This document shows, in pieces, positions 42,665 through 51,489 of a DNA stretch of 64,000 nt (position 1 is the stretch's first letter; each line of letters starts with the position of its first letter). Made by a program: the position numbers and the translations under genes. The stretch is taken from contig JAEDCQ010000007.1 of the NCBI GenBank assembly GCA_016294075.1, positions 17,276-81,275 of the forward strand, in the 5' to 3' direction. The stretch is from Lachnospiraceae bacterium (GTDB lineage Bacteria > Bacillota > Clostridia > Lachnospirales > Lachnospiraceae). The notes under the pieces were generated by a model. It saw nothing but the letters and a program-made list of their open reading frames with translations, did no database searches and was not told the DNA's origin.

Positions 42665-43066
42665 TTACCATATGAATGCAAGAACTTCTCCGCCTACGCC
42701 GAGCTTTCTTGCTTCTTTATCAGTTACTACACCCTGGTTTGTGGAAATGATTGCAATACCGAGACCGCCTAATACTTTAGGGAGTTCTTCTCTGTTTGCA
42801 TATACACGAAGACCAGGTTTTGAGATTCTTTTTAATCCTGTGATAATCTTTTCATTCTTATCTGCACCATATTTCAATGTGATGTGGATAGTCTTGAAGT
42901 TACCATCCTCAATAACATCATATTTTGCGATATAGCCTTCATCTAAAAGGATTTTAGCGATAGCTAACTTCATCTTAGAAGCAGGTACATCTACTGTATC
43001 GTGTTTTGCAGTATTTGCATTACGGATTCTTGTAAGCATATCTGCAATAGGATCGCTCATTGTCAT
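42665..43066 (-). CDS. rpsH: Ribosomal protein S8
   Basis: Primary 16S rRNA binder, 133 residues: MSDPIADMLTRIRNANTAKH at the start and the ending STNQGVVTDKEARKLGVGGE. In E. coli S8 regulates the spc operon. Here the gene is preceded by a 124-base gap with the fourth copy of the two-stem hairpin element. Confidence 0.98.
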   Translation of the reverse strand: MTMSDPIADMLTRIRNANTAKHDTVDVPASKMKLAIAKILLDEGYIAKYDVIEDGNFKTIHITLKYGADKNEKIITGLKRISKPGLRVYANREELPKVLGGLGIAIISTNQGVVTDKEARKLGVGGEVLAFIW

Positions 43067-43107
43067 TTGATTTTGCCTCCTTGTTTATTTTACTTGAATT
43101 ATCTTGG

Positions 43108-43190
43108 GAAAAAGCACACAGTGCTTTTTCGAGACGAAACTTAGTGTTTCTTAGCTGACGTTTTTTGTCAGCTTAGAAAAACTTTTCGTC
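43108..43190. repeat. Fourth copy of the two-stem hairpin element
   Basis: Between rpsN and rpsH. GACGAAA/TTTCGTC outer stem (43133-43139, 43184-43190), TAGT internal loop and a 13-position inner stem (43147-43159, 43167-43179) with the same T-T mismatch as the rpsD copies. The GAAAAAGCAC/GTGCTTTTTC hairpin (43108-43130) lies alongside in the same order. Confidence 0.88.
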
Positions 43191-43376
43191 TTACCAGCTA
43201 GCCTTTTTAACACCGGGAATCTGGCCTTTATATGCTAATTCACGGAAGCAGATTCTACAGATTCCGTATTTTCTTAAATAAGCATGTGGACGACCACAGA
43301 TTTTGCAACGGGAATATTCTCTTGTAGAGAATTTCTGTTTACGCTGCTGTTTAATCTTCATTGCTGTCTTAGCCAT
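43191..43376 (-). CDS. rpsN: Ribosomal protein S14, zinc type
   Basis: A 61-residue type Z S14 with two CxxC knuckles (CKICGRPHAYLRKYGICRIC). The stop codon abuts the hairpin element. Lies between rplE and rpsH. Confidence 0.97.
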   Translation of the reverse strand: MAKTAMKIKQQRKQKFSTREYSRCKICGRPHAYLRKYGICRICFRELAYKGQIPGVKKASW

Positions 43377-43407
43377 GAAATTACCTCCTTATATTGAATC
43401 ACCTTTA

Positions 43408-43947
43408 CTATTTTGCAAAAGGCATATTGAAAAGTCTCAATAATTCACGTGCTTCTTCATCTGTGTTTGCAGTTGTAACAAAGATAACATCCATACCTCT
43501 TACCTTATCAATCTTATCATATTCGATTTCAGGGAAGATGTACTGTTCTTTGAGACCTAATGCATAATTACCTCTTCCATCGAAGGAATTAGGATTAACA
43601 CCTCTAAAGTCACGTACACGAGGTAATGCAAGGTTTACTAAACGATCCAGAAATTCGTACATTTTCTCGCCACGTAATGTAACTTTACATCCGATTGGCA
43701 TGCCTTCTCTGATCTTGAAGTTAGCAACAGAATTTTTTGCCTTTGTAAGAACCGGCTTCTGTCCTGTGATAATTTCCATATCCTTTGCTGCATTTTCAAG
43801 AATTTTTGCATTTTCCTTTGCTTCGCCGATACCCATATTGATTACAATCTTGTCAAGCTTCGGAACCTGCATTTTATTTGTATATCCAAACTTTTTCATT
43901 AATGCATCAACGATTTCATCATAGTATAAATCTTTAAGTCTGCTCAC
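43408..43947 (-). CDS. rplE: Ribosomal protein L5
   Basis: A 179-residue 5S rRNA-binding protein: KIVINMGIGEAKENAKILEN, ITGQKPVLTKAKNSVANFKI, and the ending IFVTTANTDEEARELLRLF. Follows rplX by 23 bases. Confidence 0.98.
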   Translation of the reverse strand: MSRLKDLYYDEIVDALMKKFGYTNKMQVPKLDKIVINMGIGEAKENAKILENAAKDMEIITGQKPVLTKAKNSVANFKIREGMPIGCKVTLRGEKMYEFLDRLVNLALPRVRDFRGVNPNSFDGRGNYALGLKEQYIFPEIEYDKIDKVRGMDVIFVTTANTDEEARELLRLFNMPFAK

Positions 43948-43970
43948 TTTATTTGCCTCCTTCCTTTGAA

Positions 43971-44282
43971 TTAATCAATTACTTCGCCAGTTGATTTGGC
44001 AAAACGGACTTTCTTGTCGTTCTCAACTTTAAATCCAACTCTTGTAGCTTTTCCTTTATGAACATACATTACGTTTGAAGCATCAATTGCAGCTTCCTTT
44101 GTAACGATACCACCATTCTGGTTAGCAGCAGATGGCTTTGTATGCTTTTTGATAACGTTGACACCTTCTACGATAACCTTACCGTTCTTTGCATCAACAG
44201 AGAGTACCTTACCCTCTTTATCTTTGTCTTTTCCGGCAATTACCTTAACGGTATCACCCTTTTTAATCTTGAATGTTGCCAT
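43971..44282 (-). CDS. rplX: Ribosomal protein L24
   Basis: A 103-residue KOW protein and assembly initiator: KIKKGDTVKVIAGKDKDKEG then KHTKPSAANQNGGIV. AGGAGGT before the ATG at 44282 excludes the longer frame to 44321. Follows rplN by 10 bases. Confidence 0.97.
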   Translation of the reverse strand: MATFKIKKGDTVKVIAGKDKDKEGKVLSVDAKNGKVIVEGVNVIKKHTKPSAANQNGGIVTKEAAIDASNVMYVHKGKATRVGFKVENDKKVRFAKSTGEVID

Positions 44283-44292
44283 GCCACACCTC

Positions 44293-44661
44293 CTATAATA
44301 CTTCCGGAGCCAGAGATACAATCTTCATGAACTGTTTCTCACGAAGTTCTCTTGCTACGGGTCCAAAAATACGGGTTCCTCTCGGAGTTTTGTCATCTTT
44401 AATAATAACTGCAGCATTTTCGTCAAATCTGATATAAGAACCGTCTTTACGACGTGCGCCCTTAACGGAACGTACAACGACAGCTTTTACAACATCACCT
44501 TTTTTTACAACGCCGCCTGGTGTTGCATCTTTAACGGAAGCAACGATCACATCGCCAATATTTGCATATCTTCTTGTAGATCCGCCCATAACTCTGATGC
44601 AGAGTAATTCTTTCGCACCTGTGTTATCAGCCACCTTAAGTCTGGTTTCCTGCTGAATCAT
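44293..44661 (-). CDS. rplN: Ribosomal protein L14
   Basis: 122 residues at the subunit interface: MIQQETRLKVADNTGAKELL, then the ARRKDGSYIRFDENAAVII block. Canonical position. Confidence 0.98.
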   Translation of the reverse strand: MIQQETRLKVADNTGAKELLCIRVMGGSTRRYANIGDVIVASVKDATPGGVVKKGDVVKAVVVRSVKGARRKDGSYIRFDENAAVIIKDDKTPRGTRIFGPVARELREKQFMKIVSLAPEVL

Positions 44662-44709
44662 GCTAAATCTCCTTCCAATATAAACTTCCCAAACTTGGGA
44701 TGATTCTGA

Positions 44710-44964
44710 TTATTTTGCTCTTTCGATAATGTCAACAAGTCTCCATCTTTTATCTTTTGATAATGGTCTTGTTTCCATAACCTTTACTGTATCACCAATT
44801 TTACACTCATTGTTTTCATCATGAGCTTTTAATTTATAAGTTCTCTTTACAATCTTTCCGTAAAGAGGATGCTTTACATGGTCTTCAATTGCAACGGTAA
44901 TTGTCTTATCCATTTTATCACTAACAACTTTACCGGTACGAGTTTTTCTTAAATTTCTTTCCAC
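44710..44964 (-). CDS. rpsQ: Ribosomal protein S17
   Basis: An 84-residue OB-fold protein: RNLRKTRTGKVVSDKMDKTI, HPLYGKIVKRTYKLKAHDE and KVMETRPLSKDKRWRLV. The start is a GTG at 44964, seven bases after AAGGAG; a TTG at 44982 would place that site inside the gene. Confidence 0.95.
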   Translation of the reverse strand: MERNLRKTRTGKVVSDKMDKTITVAIEDHVKHPLYGKIVKRTYKLKAHDENNECKIGDTVKVMETRPLSKDKRWRLVDIIERAK

Positions 44965-45003
44965 GATTGATCTCCTTTCCAAATCTCACATATTAGTAAC
45001 AAC

Positions 45004-45213
45004 TTATTCAGCTGCATTTGCCTTCTGTGTAATTACAGTCTGAATTCTTGCAATATTTTTTCTAACTTCTTTAATTCTTGCAGTGTTGTCTAACTGATTT
45101 GTAGCGTTCTGGAATCTCAAATTGAAAAGTTCTTTTTTAGCAGCCACTAATTCACTTGCTAATTCTGCAGCTGATTTTTTGTTTAAATCTTCTACATACT
45201 TATTAGTTTTCAT
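45004..45213 (-). CDS. rpmC: Ribosomal protein L29
   Basis: A 69-residue helical protein (ELFNLRFQNATNQLDNTARI is the family block). It overlaps the end of rplP by 11 bases. The start at 45213 fits the usual length; a longer frame runs through rplP and is rejected. Confidence 0.96.
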   Translation of the reverse strand: MKTNKYVEDLNKKSAAELASELVAAKKELFNLRFQNATNQLDNTARIKEVRKNIARIQTVITQKANAAE

Positions 45214-45640
45214 TTGATACACCGCCTTCCAAGTCTGCTTTAGAAACAATTTTACATTTACAAGGGAGTTTGTGCATAGCAAGACGTAATGCTTCTCTGG
45301 CTGTTTCTTCATTTACGCCGCTGATTTCAAACATTACTCTGCCCGGCTTTACTACTGCTACCCAGTATTCTAATGTTCCCTTACCGGAACCCATACGAGT
45401 TTCAGCAGGTTTTGCTGTAACCGGTTTGTCAGGGAAAATTTTAATCCAAACCTGACCACCACGTTTTGTATGACGTGTCATAGCAATACGGGCTGCTTCA
45501 ATCTGATTTGATTTAATCCAACAAGGCTCTGTAGCCACAAGTCCAAATTCACCATGTGTTATTGTGTTACCGCGCAGCGCTTTTCCTGCCATAGAACCAC
45601 GGAACTGCTTACGACGTTTCACTCTTTTCGGCATTAACAT
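45203..45640 (-). CDS. rplP: Ribosomal protein L16
   Basis: A 145-residue protein near the A site: MPKRVKRRKQFRGSMAGKAL, ITHGEFGLVATEPCWIKSNQ and GSGKGTLEYWVAVVKPGRVM. Its ATG overlaps the rpsC stop region, so the two are coupled. Confidence 0.98.
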   Translation of the reverse strand: MLMPKRVKRRKQFRGSMAGKALRGNTITHGEFGLVATEPCWIKSNQIEAARIAMTRHTKRGGQVWIKIFPDKPVTAKPAETRMGSGKGTLEYWVAVVKPGRVMFEISGVNEETAREALRLAMHKLPCKCKIVSKADLEGGVSNEN

Positions 45641-46296
45641 TATTTATCGCTCCCTTCCTTATTAGCTTTTGTAGGAAGTACCTCTCCTTTATAAATCCAT
45701 ACCTTAACGCCAACCTTACCATATGTTGTGTCTGCTTCTGCAAAACCATAATCGATGTCAGCTCTTAATGTCTGAAGCGGAATAGTTCCTTCACTGTAGA
45801 ATTCTGTACGGGCCATATCAGCTCCGCCTAAACGTCCTGAACAGCTTGTCTTGATACCTAAAGCTCCTGCTTTCATTGTTCTTGACATTGTAGACTTCAT
45901 AGCTCTTCTGAAAGATACACGGTTTTCAAGCTGCTGTGCAATATTCTCAGCTACTAACTGGGCATCCTTATCAGGTCTCTTGATTTCTTTGATATCTACA
46001 AGTACCTTCTTATCTGTTAATTTGGAAAGTTCCTGCTTTGTAACTTCAATTTCATTTCCACCCTTACCGATTACGACGCCCGGCTTTGCTGTGTGGATAA
46101 CAACTTTTACTCTGTCGGATGCTCTTTCGATTTCAATCTTGGAAACACCGGCAGCAAATAATTTTTTCTTTAAGAATTTTCTGATGTTATAATCTTCAAC
46201 TAAGAAATCTGAAAATTCAGCATCTGCATACCATTTAGAATCCCATTCTTTGATAACGCCGACTCTCAGACCATGAGGATTAACTTTCTGTCCCAT
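45640..46296 (-). CDS. rpsC: Ribosomal protein S3
   Basis: A 218-residue mRNA-entry protein with the KH motif (VVIGKGGNEIEVTKQEL) and the starting block MGQKVNPHGLRVGVIKEWDS. Canonical position between rplV and rplP. Confidence 0.98.
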   Translation of the reverse strand: MGQKVNPHGLRVGVIKEWDSKWYADAEFSDFLVEDYNIRKFLKKKLFAAGVSKIEIERASDRVKVVIHTAKPGVVIGKGGNEIEVTKQELSKLTDKKVLVDIKEIKRPDKDAQLVAENIAQQLENRVSFRRAMKSTMSRTMKAGALGIKTSCSGRLGGADMARTEFYSEGTIPLQTLRADIDYGFAEADTTYGKVGVKVWIYKGEVLPTKANKEGSDK

Positions 46297-46310
46297 GTTT
46301 AATCTCCTTT

Positions 46311-46697
46311 CTATCTTTCATCAAGAACTACTGTGATATTGCTCATTCTCTTTTCGATTCTGTAAGCTCTACCCTGTGCTCTAGGTTTTACTCTCTTCAT
46401 TGTAGGTCCTTTGTTTGCATAGCACTCTGCGATGTAGAGATTATCACGGTTCATTCCGTTATTGTTTTCAGCGTTGGCAATTGCTGATTCTAATAATTTC
46501 TTAATAAGACTTGATGCATATCTTGGATTGTAGGTTAAAATACCAAGTGCTGTTGTAACATCCTTTCCTCTGATTGCATCTAATACGAAACATGCTTTCT
46601 GAACAGATACTCTTGCATAAGATAACTTAGCAGATGGTCTTGTATCTTTATTAGCATTTCTTTCTCTTTTTATTTGGGATCTATGTCCTTTAGCCAT
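46311..46697 (-). CDS. rplV: Ribosomal protein L22
   Basis: A 128-residue exit-tunnel protein: AKLSYARVSVQKACFVLDAI and the beta-hairpin end PRAQGRAYRIEKRMSNITVV. Macrolide-resistance loop region appears ordinary. Confidence 0.98.
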   Translation of the reverse strand: MAKGHRSQIKRERNANKDTRPSAKLSYARVSVQKACFVLDAIRGKDVTTALGILTYNPRYASSLIKKLLESAIANAENNNGMNRDNLYIAECYANKGPTMKRVKPRAQGRAYRIEKRMSNITVVLDER

Positions 46698-46735
46698 GTT
46701 TAGTAAATCCTCCTTTCAGATTTATGCGACTTTAT

Positions 46736-47017
46736 TTATCTTACTTTAGACTTCTTTTCGTCTTTTCCATGGCCTCTGTAAGTTCTTGTTGCAACGAACT
46801 CACCAAGCTTGTGTCCAACCATGTCTTCCGTAACATATACCGGCACATGCTTCCTACCATCATGAACAGCAATTGTGTGTCCAACGAATGATGGGAAAAT
46901 TGTGGAACGACGTGACCATGTCTTAATAACCTGTTTATTTCCTGCAGCATTCATAGCATCTACTTTTTTCAGTAAGCTTTCATCTGCGAAAGGACCTTTT
47001 TTCAGTGATCTAGCCAT
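46736..47017 (-). CDS. rpsS: Ribosomal protein S19
   Basis: 93 residues: MARSLKKGPFADESLLKKVD, TWSRRSTIFPSFVGHTIAVH and GHKLGEFVATRTYRGH. Follows rplB. Confidence 0.98.
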   Translation of the reverse strand: MARSLKKGPFADESLLKKVDAMNAAGNKQVIKTWSRRSTIFPSFVGHTIAVHDGRKHVPVYVTEDMVGHKLGEFVATRTYRGHGKDEKKSKVR

Positions 47018-47043
47018 TTTGATTCCTCCTAATATTCGCTCAA

Positions 47044-47889
47044 TTATTTGATAGCTCTTCCGTCTCTTCTTCTTACAATCAACTTGTTAGAAGCTTTTTT
47101 CTTCTTACGAGTCTTAAGACCGAGAGCCGGTTTACCCCAAGGTGTGCATGGACCCGGACGACCGATTGGTGCTCTACCTTCACCACCACCGTGTGGATGG
47201 TCATTAGGGTTCATTACGGAACCGCGAACAGTAGGTCTGATACCCATGTGACGTTTACGTCCTGCTTTACCTATATTAACAAGGTTGTGGTCACCGTTTC
47301 CTACTACACCGATTGTCGCACGGCATACGATAGGAACCATTCTCATTTCGCCTGAAGGAAGACGAAGTGTTGCATATTTTCCTTCTTTAGCCATTAACTG
47401 TGCTGAATTACCTGCGGAACGCACTAACTGTCCGCCCTTGCCCGGATATAATTCAATGTTATGAATCTGAGCACCTACAGGAATCTCAGATAACGGCAGG
47501 CAGTTGCCGATTCTTACTTCTGCTTCCGGTCCGTTCATAACAGTCATTCCGTCTTTTAATCCTTCCGGAGCAAGAATATATGCTTTTTCACCGTCTGCAT
47601 AGCAGATTAAAGCGATATTTGCGCTTCTGTTCGGATCGTATTCAATACCGATTACCTTTGCAGGAATTCCATCCTTGCTGTTTCTCTTGAAATCTATTAA
47701 TCTGTATTTTCTTCTGTTTCCGCCGCCGCGATGTCTTACGGTGATTTTACCCTGATTGTTACGTCCTGCGTTTTTCTTAAGGGAAACGCAAAGACTCTTT
47801 TCCGGTGTTGTCTTTGTGATTTCAGAGAAATCAGAACCGGTCATATTTCTTCTTGAGGGTGTATATGGGTTATATGTCTTAATTCCCAT
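47044..47889 (-). CDS. rplB: Ribosomal protein L2
   Basis: A 281-residue peptidyl-transferase-centre protein. RHRGGGNRRKYRLIDFKRN, RLPSGEMRMVP and the conserved RGSVMNPNDHPHGGGEGRAP are intact. Confidence 0.98.
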   Translation of the reverse strand: MGIKTYNPYTPSRRNMTGSDFSEITKTTPEKSLCVSLKKNAGRNNQGKITVRHRGGGNRRKYRLIDFKRNSKDGIPAKVIGIEYDPNRSANIALICYADGEKAYILAPEGLKDGMTVMNGPEAEVRIGNCLPLSEIPVGAQIHNIELYPGKGGQLVRSAGNSAQLMAKEGKYATLRLPSGEMRMVPIVCRATIGVVGNGDHNLVNIGKAGRKRHMGIRPTVRGSVMNPNDHPHGGGEGRAPIGRPGPCTPWGKPALGLKTRKKKKASNKLIVRRRDGRAIK

Positions 47890-47952
47890 GACTTTTTCTC
47901 CTTTTCTTTCATTTCGCCAACAGTCAAATCTTTTATTTAAGAACTTTCAATC

Positions 47953-48252
47953 TTACAGACCAGAGAAGATTTCGATATCTTTACTGTCTGCTGTCAACTG
48001 TACAATAGCTTTCTTTGTCTTAGCAGTTTTTCCAACTACCATACCACGTCTCTTCTTCTTGCCGTCCATGTTCATTGTGTTGACCTTTTCTACCTTTGCG
48101 CCATCAAACATTTTTTCAACAGCTTCTTTAATCTGAGACTTATTTGCTTCCGGATGAACCAGGAATGTATATTTCTTTTCGCCCATGCCGGCCATTGACT
48201 TTTCAGTTACAACCGGTTTGAGGATTACATCATAATATTTTACGTCTGCCAT
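47953..48252 (-). CDS. rplW: Ribosomal protein L23
   Basis: A 99-residue protein at the tunnel exit and docking site for SRP and trigger factor: YYDVILKPVVTEKSMAGMGE and YTFLVHPEANKSQIKEAVEK. Its start touches the rplD stop by one base. Confidence 0.98.
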   Translation of the reverse strand: MADVKYYDVILKPVVTEKSMAGMGEKKYTFLVHPEANKSQIKEAVEKMFDGAKVEKVNTMNMDGKKKRRGMVVGKTAKTKKAIVQLTADSKDIEIFSGL

Positions 48253-48875
48253 TATGCGTACACCTCCTCGATAGTCTTAACAGCATCCTGTGTAAGAACA
48301 AGTGTCTTTGCATTTACAACATCATAAACATTAATTGTATTTGTAAGGCTTGTTTTTACTGTAGGAATATTTCTTGCAGATAAAACAACATTTTTATCAT
48401 TGTCGTTTAATACAACAAGTGCTTTATCATTTACATTTAAATTTGCCATAACCTTAACAAATTCTTTTGTCTTGATTTCTTCAAATTTCAAAGAATCAAC
48501 AACTACTAATTTGCCGTTAGCAACCTTGTCTGATAATGCAGACTTAAGTGCTGCTCTTTTTTCTTTCTTATTAAGCTTGAAAGAATAATCTCTTGGTACG
48601 GGAGCGAATACTACGCCGCCTCCTGTCCACTGCGGAGCTCTTGTTGAACCCTGTCTTGCATGACCGGTTCCTTTCTGTCTCCAAGGTTTTCTTCCGCCAC
48701 CGGATACTTCAGAACGTGTCTTTGCTTTCTGAGTTCCCTGACGATTATTTGCAAGCTGCTGAACAACAGCCATGTGTACTAAGTGCTCATTGACAGGGGC
48801 ACCAAATACCGCATCGTTTAATTCTATTGTTCCAACTTCTTTACCTTCCATATTATAAACAGATACGTTTGCCAT
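48252..48875 (-). CDS. rplD: Ribosomal protein L4
   Basis: A 207-residue protein: QLANNRQGTQKAKTRSEVSG, GGRKPWRQKGTGHARQGSTR. In E. coli L4 represses the S10 operon through its leader; whether it does so here is unknown. Confidence 0.98.
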   Translation of the reverse strand: MANVSVYNMEGKEVGTIELNDAVFGAPVNEHLVHMAVVQQLANNRQGTQKAKTRSEVSGGGRKPWRQKGTGHARQGSTRAPQWTGGGVVFAPVPRDYSFKLNKKEKRAALKSALSDKVANGKLVVVDSLKFEEIKTKEFVKVMANLNVNDKALVVLNDNDKNVVLSARNIPTVKTSLTNTINVYDVVNAKTLVLTQDAVKTIEEVYA

Positions 48876-48921
48876 TTAGAATGGTCCTCCTTTCATCCGC
48901 GCCATATAACGCGGTCCGATT

Positions 48922-49605
48922 TTATGCTTCTGCTCTTGTTGTTTCTTTAATGGTTACTAATGCTTTCTTAGGTCCCGGTACAGCACCCTTTACAAGAAGC
49001 AGATTCTTTTCAGCATCTACTCTTACAACTTCAAGATTCTGAACAGTAACCTTTACATGTCCCATATGACCGGGCATTCCTTTTCCCTTGAATACACGGC
49101 TCGGTGAAGAACATGCTCCGTTGGAACCCTGATGACGATGGAACTTAGAACCATGTCCCATAGGTCCTCTGTGCTGTCCGTGTCTCTTGATTGCGCCCTG
49201 GAATCCTTTACCTTTTGAAATTGCAGTAGCGTCTACCTTATCTCCAACAGCAAAAATGTCTGCTTTGATTTCCTGAGCCACCTGATATTCAGAAGAATTC
49301 TCAAATCTGAATTCTCTTAAATATCTCTTGCCGGAAACACCGGCTTTTGCAAGATGTCCCTTCACAGCCTTGTTGATACCGTGTCTGTGAGCAACTTCTT
49401 TTCTGCCGCCCTTATCTTTGTTGACGATTTTTTCTTTCTTCTCGCCAAATCCAACCTGGATTGCTTCATAGCCATCGTTTTCTGTAGTCTTAACCTGTGT
49501 TACCACACAAGGACCGGCTTCCAGAACTGTTACGGGAACAAGCACACCATCTTCGTTGAAGATCTGTGTCATTCCGACTTTTGTTGCCAAAATTGCTTTC
49601 TTCAT
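48922..49605 (-). CDS. rplC: Ribosomal protein L3
   Basis: A 227-residue assembly initiator: MKKAILATKVGMTQIFNEDG, KGKGFQGAIKRHGQHRGPMG, then HGSKFHRHQGSNGA. A KOW-free classical bacterial L3. Confidence 0.98.
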   Translation of the reverse strand: MKKAILATKVGMTQIFNEDGVLVPVTVLEAGPCVVTQVKTTENDGYEAIQVGFGEKKEKIVNKDKGGRKEVAHRHGINKAVKGHLAKAGVSGKRYLREFRFENSSEYQVAQEIKADIFAVGDKVDATAISKGKGFQGAIKRHGQHRGPMGHGSKFHRHQGSNGACSSPSRVFKGKGMPGHMGHVKVTVQNLEVVRVDAEKNLLLVKGAVPGPKKALVTIKETTRAEA

Positions 49606-49668
49606 TTCATTTCCTCCTTGTTTGACCTACAGCGGGACGATATCGTCCATACTAGAAGAAGGTCTTAA

Positions 49669-49986
49669 TTATTTGTTTTTCATTTTAATGTCGATGTAAA
49701 CACCGGCAGGCATCTCTAATCTCTGAAGAGCATCTACAGTCTTAGGTGTAGGTGTAATGATATCAATCAGTCTCTTGTGAGTTCTCTGCTCGAACTGTTC
49801 TCTGGAATCTTTGTATTTGTGAACCGCTCTAAGAATTGTAACAACTTCCTTTTTAGTAGGAAGCGGTACAGGTCCACTCACCTGAGATCCGTTCTTCTTT
49901 ACTGTTTCGATGATTTTTTTGGCAGATGCATCAACCAACTGATGATCATAAGCTTTCAGTGTAATTCTCATAACCTGATTTGCCAT
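49669..49986 (-). CDS. rpsJ: Ribosomal protein S10
   Basis: A 105-residue protein of the small-subunit head, also a NusE antitermination factor: RITLKAYDHQLVDASAKKII and SGPVPLPTKKEVVTILR. It is the first gene of the supercluster, downstream of a roughly 290-base leader. Confidence 0.98.
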   Translation of the reverse strand: MANQVMRITLKAYDHQLVDASAKKIIETVKKNGSQVSGPVPLPTKKEVVTILRAVHKYKDSREQFEQRTHKRLIDIITPTPKTVDALQRLEMPAGVYIDIKMKNK

Positions 49987-50275
49987 AAAAAAAGTCGCCT
50001 CCTTTTCGCACTTTTAATTCCAAATGAAAAACTGTCTGCTTTTCATTTTTTAGTACGACAAGCGGTGACTGTACACTCTTCCGTGTGTGTCCTAAAGTTA
50101 CTCATCAGAAAACCCTGATTTTCCCTTCATACATCGCACGTTGTTTCTATTTGTTTCAATAGACCGTTACGTTTGTACAGTGACTTGTCGTCAGTTTCCT
50201 AACTTGACATTCGCTCCACGGAAAACCTGCCACACGGGCAGCAACCTCACGCTTCATAGCTATCATGCCACAGCA
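49987..50275 (-). promoter_or_regulatory. S10 operon leader
   Basis: Untranslated, about 290 bases. A long-range stem pairs ACGACAAG and ACTGTACA (50191-50174) with TGTACAGT and CTTGTCGT (50075-50055), bringing an intervening ~100-base domain near the rpsJ ribosome site. It contains GAAGCGTGAGGTTGC, also seen at 61.7 kb. Probably the site of ribosomal-protein autoregulation. Confidence 0.5.
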
Positions 50276-50281
50276 ATTGAT

Positions 50282-50310
50282 AGTATACATGATAAATCCA
50301 AATCATGCAA
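50282..50310 (-). promoter_or_regulatory. Main promoter of the ribosomal supercluster
   Basis: Minus strand TTGCAT, 17 bases, TATACT, with an A/T-rich UP-like region (A and T tracts at 50320-50345) just upstream. Confidence 0.75.
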
Positions 50311-50495
50311 GCAGTATTTTCTATTTTTTTAACAATTTTTTGTTCTAAACTTTGTACAACATTAACATATCAAAATATAGTGGTTTCTTTTCAAGATATT
50401 GTGGTTTTTAATGTTCCACTACTTTAGGAACCAACATATGGGTGCCCATTTGATATGGCATTTTCACTGTCATTTTATTATGTCTATATATCTAT

Positions 50496-51377
50496 TTATT
50501 GTCCGTCACGATTCATCAAAATAATGGATGCCAGCACAAGCATCATACCTGCCGCATTTATAAATGTCAATTTTTCTTTGTATATAAGAATTCCCAGCAT
50601 TGTAGCCATTACAGGTTCTATAGAAGCAATCACAGAAGCTGTGCCGTTTTCCAAACCTGATAACCCCTTTGTGTAACATAAGTACGGAAAGAGTGTTACC
50701 AGCAAAATCATAAATGCACCATATAAGCTTATAGTCGAATGTGTTCCTATTATATTAATAATAGAAGAAAGATCCACTCCGAATACCGTTGTTAATGCTG
50801 AGAATAAAAAAGTATAAAAAGTAATCGTTACGGAACTATATCCTCTCTGCAAGGCATACCTGCCGAAAATGCTATACAACGCATACCCGAAGCCAGATCC
50901 CAATCCAACTAAAATACCCTTCGCATTCAGATCCCCGCTTCCTGTCACGATTCCCGATACCAATACACAGCCGGCAAACGCAATCCCAAGCGCTATTATC
51001 TTTTTTCCGGACATCTTCTCTTTAAATAAGAAGAAACTCATTATCATTACAAAAGCCGGGGCAGTATATAATAGTACGGCAGCAACAGAAAGGGATGTCA
51101 GCATAATTGTTTTAAAATAACAGAAATTAAAAAAGGAAACGCTTAAGGCGCCTGTACCAATAAAGCACCATATATCTTTCACGTGTATCTTAAGTGCATT
51201 TCTGTCAAAAATAAAAAGCGCTGTAAACATTACCAAAAAAGTTACCAAACCACGTAAAAAACAAACATCCATGGTCTCAAGTCCGATGGCATTAAGAGGT
51301 CTTACCAAAAGTCCCATACACCCCCACATACAACCTGCCACCAGAACTAACAATGCTGATAATGTTTTTCTCTTCAT
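50496..51377 (-). CDS. EamA/DMT family transporter
   Basis: A 293-residue, ten-helix drug/metabolite transporter made of two EamA repeats (about 8-140 and 155-290). MWGCMGLLVRPLNAIG and the second-repeat GTASVIASIEPVMATMLGIL are typical. Substrate unknown, often amino acid or purine export. Separated from putP by a hairpin. Confidence 0.88.
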   Translation of the reverse strand: MKRKTLSALLVLVAGCMWGCMGLLVRPLNAIGLETMDVCFLRGLVTFLVMFTALFIFDRNALKIHVKDIWCFIGTGALSVSFFNFCYFKTIMLTSLSVAAVLLYTAPAFVMIMSFFLFKEKMSGKKIIALGIAFAGCVLVSGIVTGSGDLNAKGILVGLGSGFGYALYSIFGRYALQRGYSSVTITFYTFLFSALTTVFGVDLSSIINIIGTHSTISLYGAFMILLVTLFPYLCYTKGLSGLENGTASVIASIEPVMATMLGILIYKEKLTFINAAGMMLVLASIILMNRDGQ

Positions 51378-51412
51378 TCCGACACCTCTGTTTTACCCAA
51401 TAAATCATCTTA

Positions 51413-51474
51413 AGGCTGCTGCTTTATGTCTAATCATTCCGGATGATCATTCATAAAACAACAGCCTCTTTTTT
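51413..51474 (+). repeat. Terminator-like inverted repeat
   Basis: AGGCTG...TTTATG (51413-51428) pairs with CATAAA...CAGCCT (51452-51467), and a T run follows on the plus strand, opposite to both neighbouring genes. Confidence 0.5.
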
Positions 51475-51489
51475 ACTAATTATATATTT

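Noticed and set aside
50235..50250. 15-base identity between the S10 leader and the 61.7-kb hairpin centre as proof of a repeat family
   Set aside because: In 64 kb, counting both strands, a 15-base match is expected by chance a few times; kept only as a weak observation.
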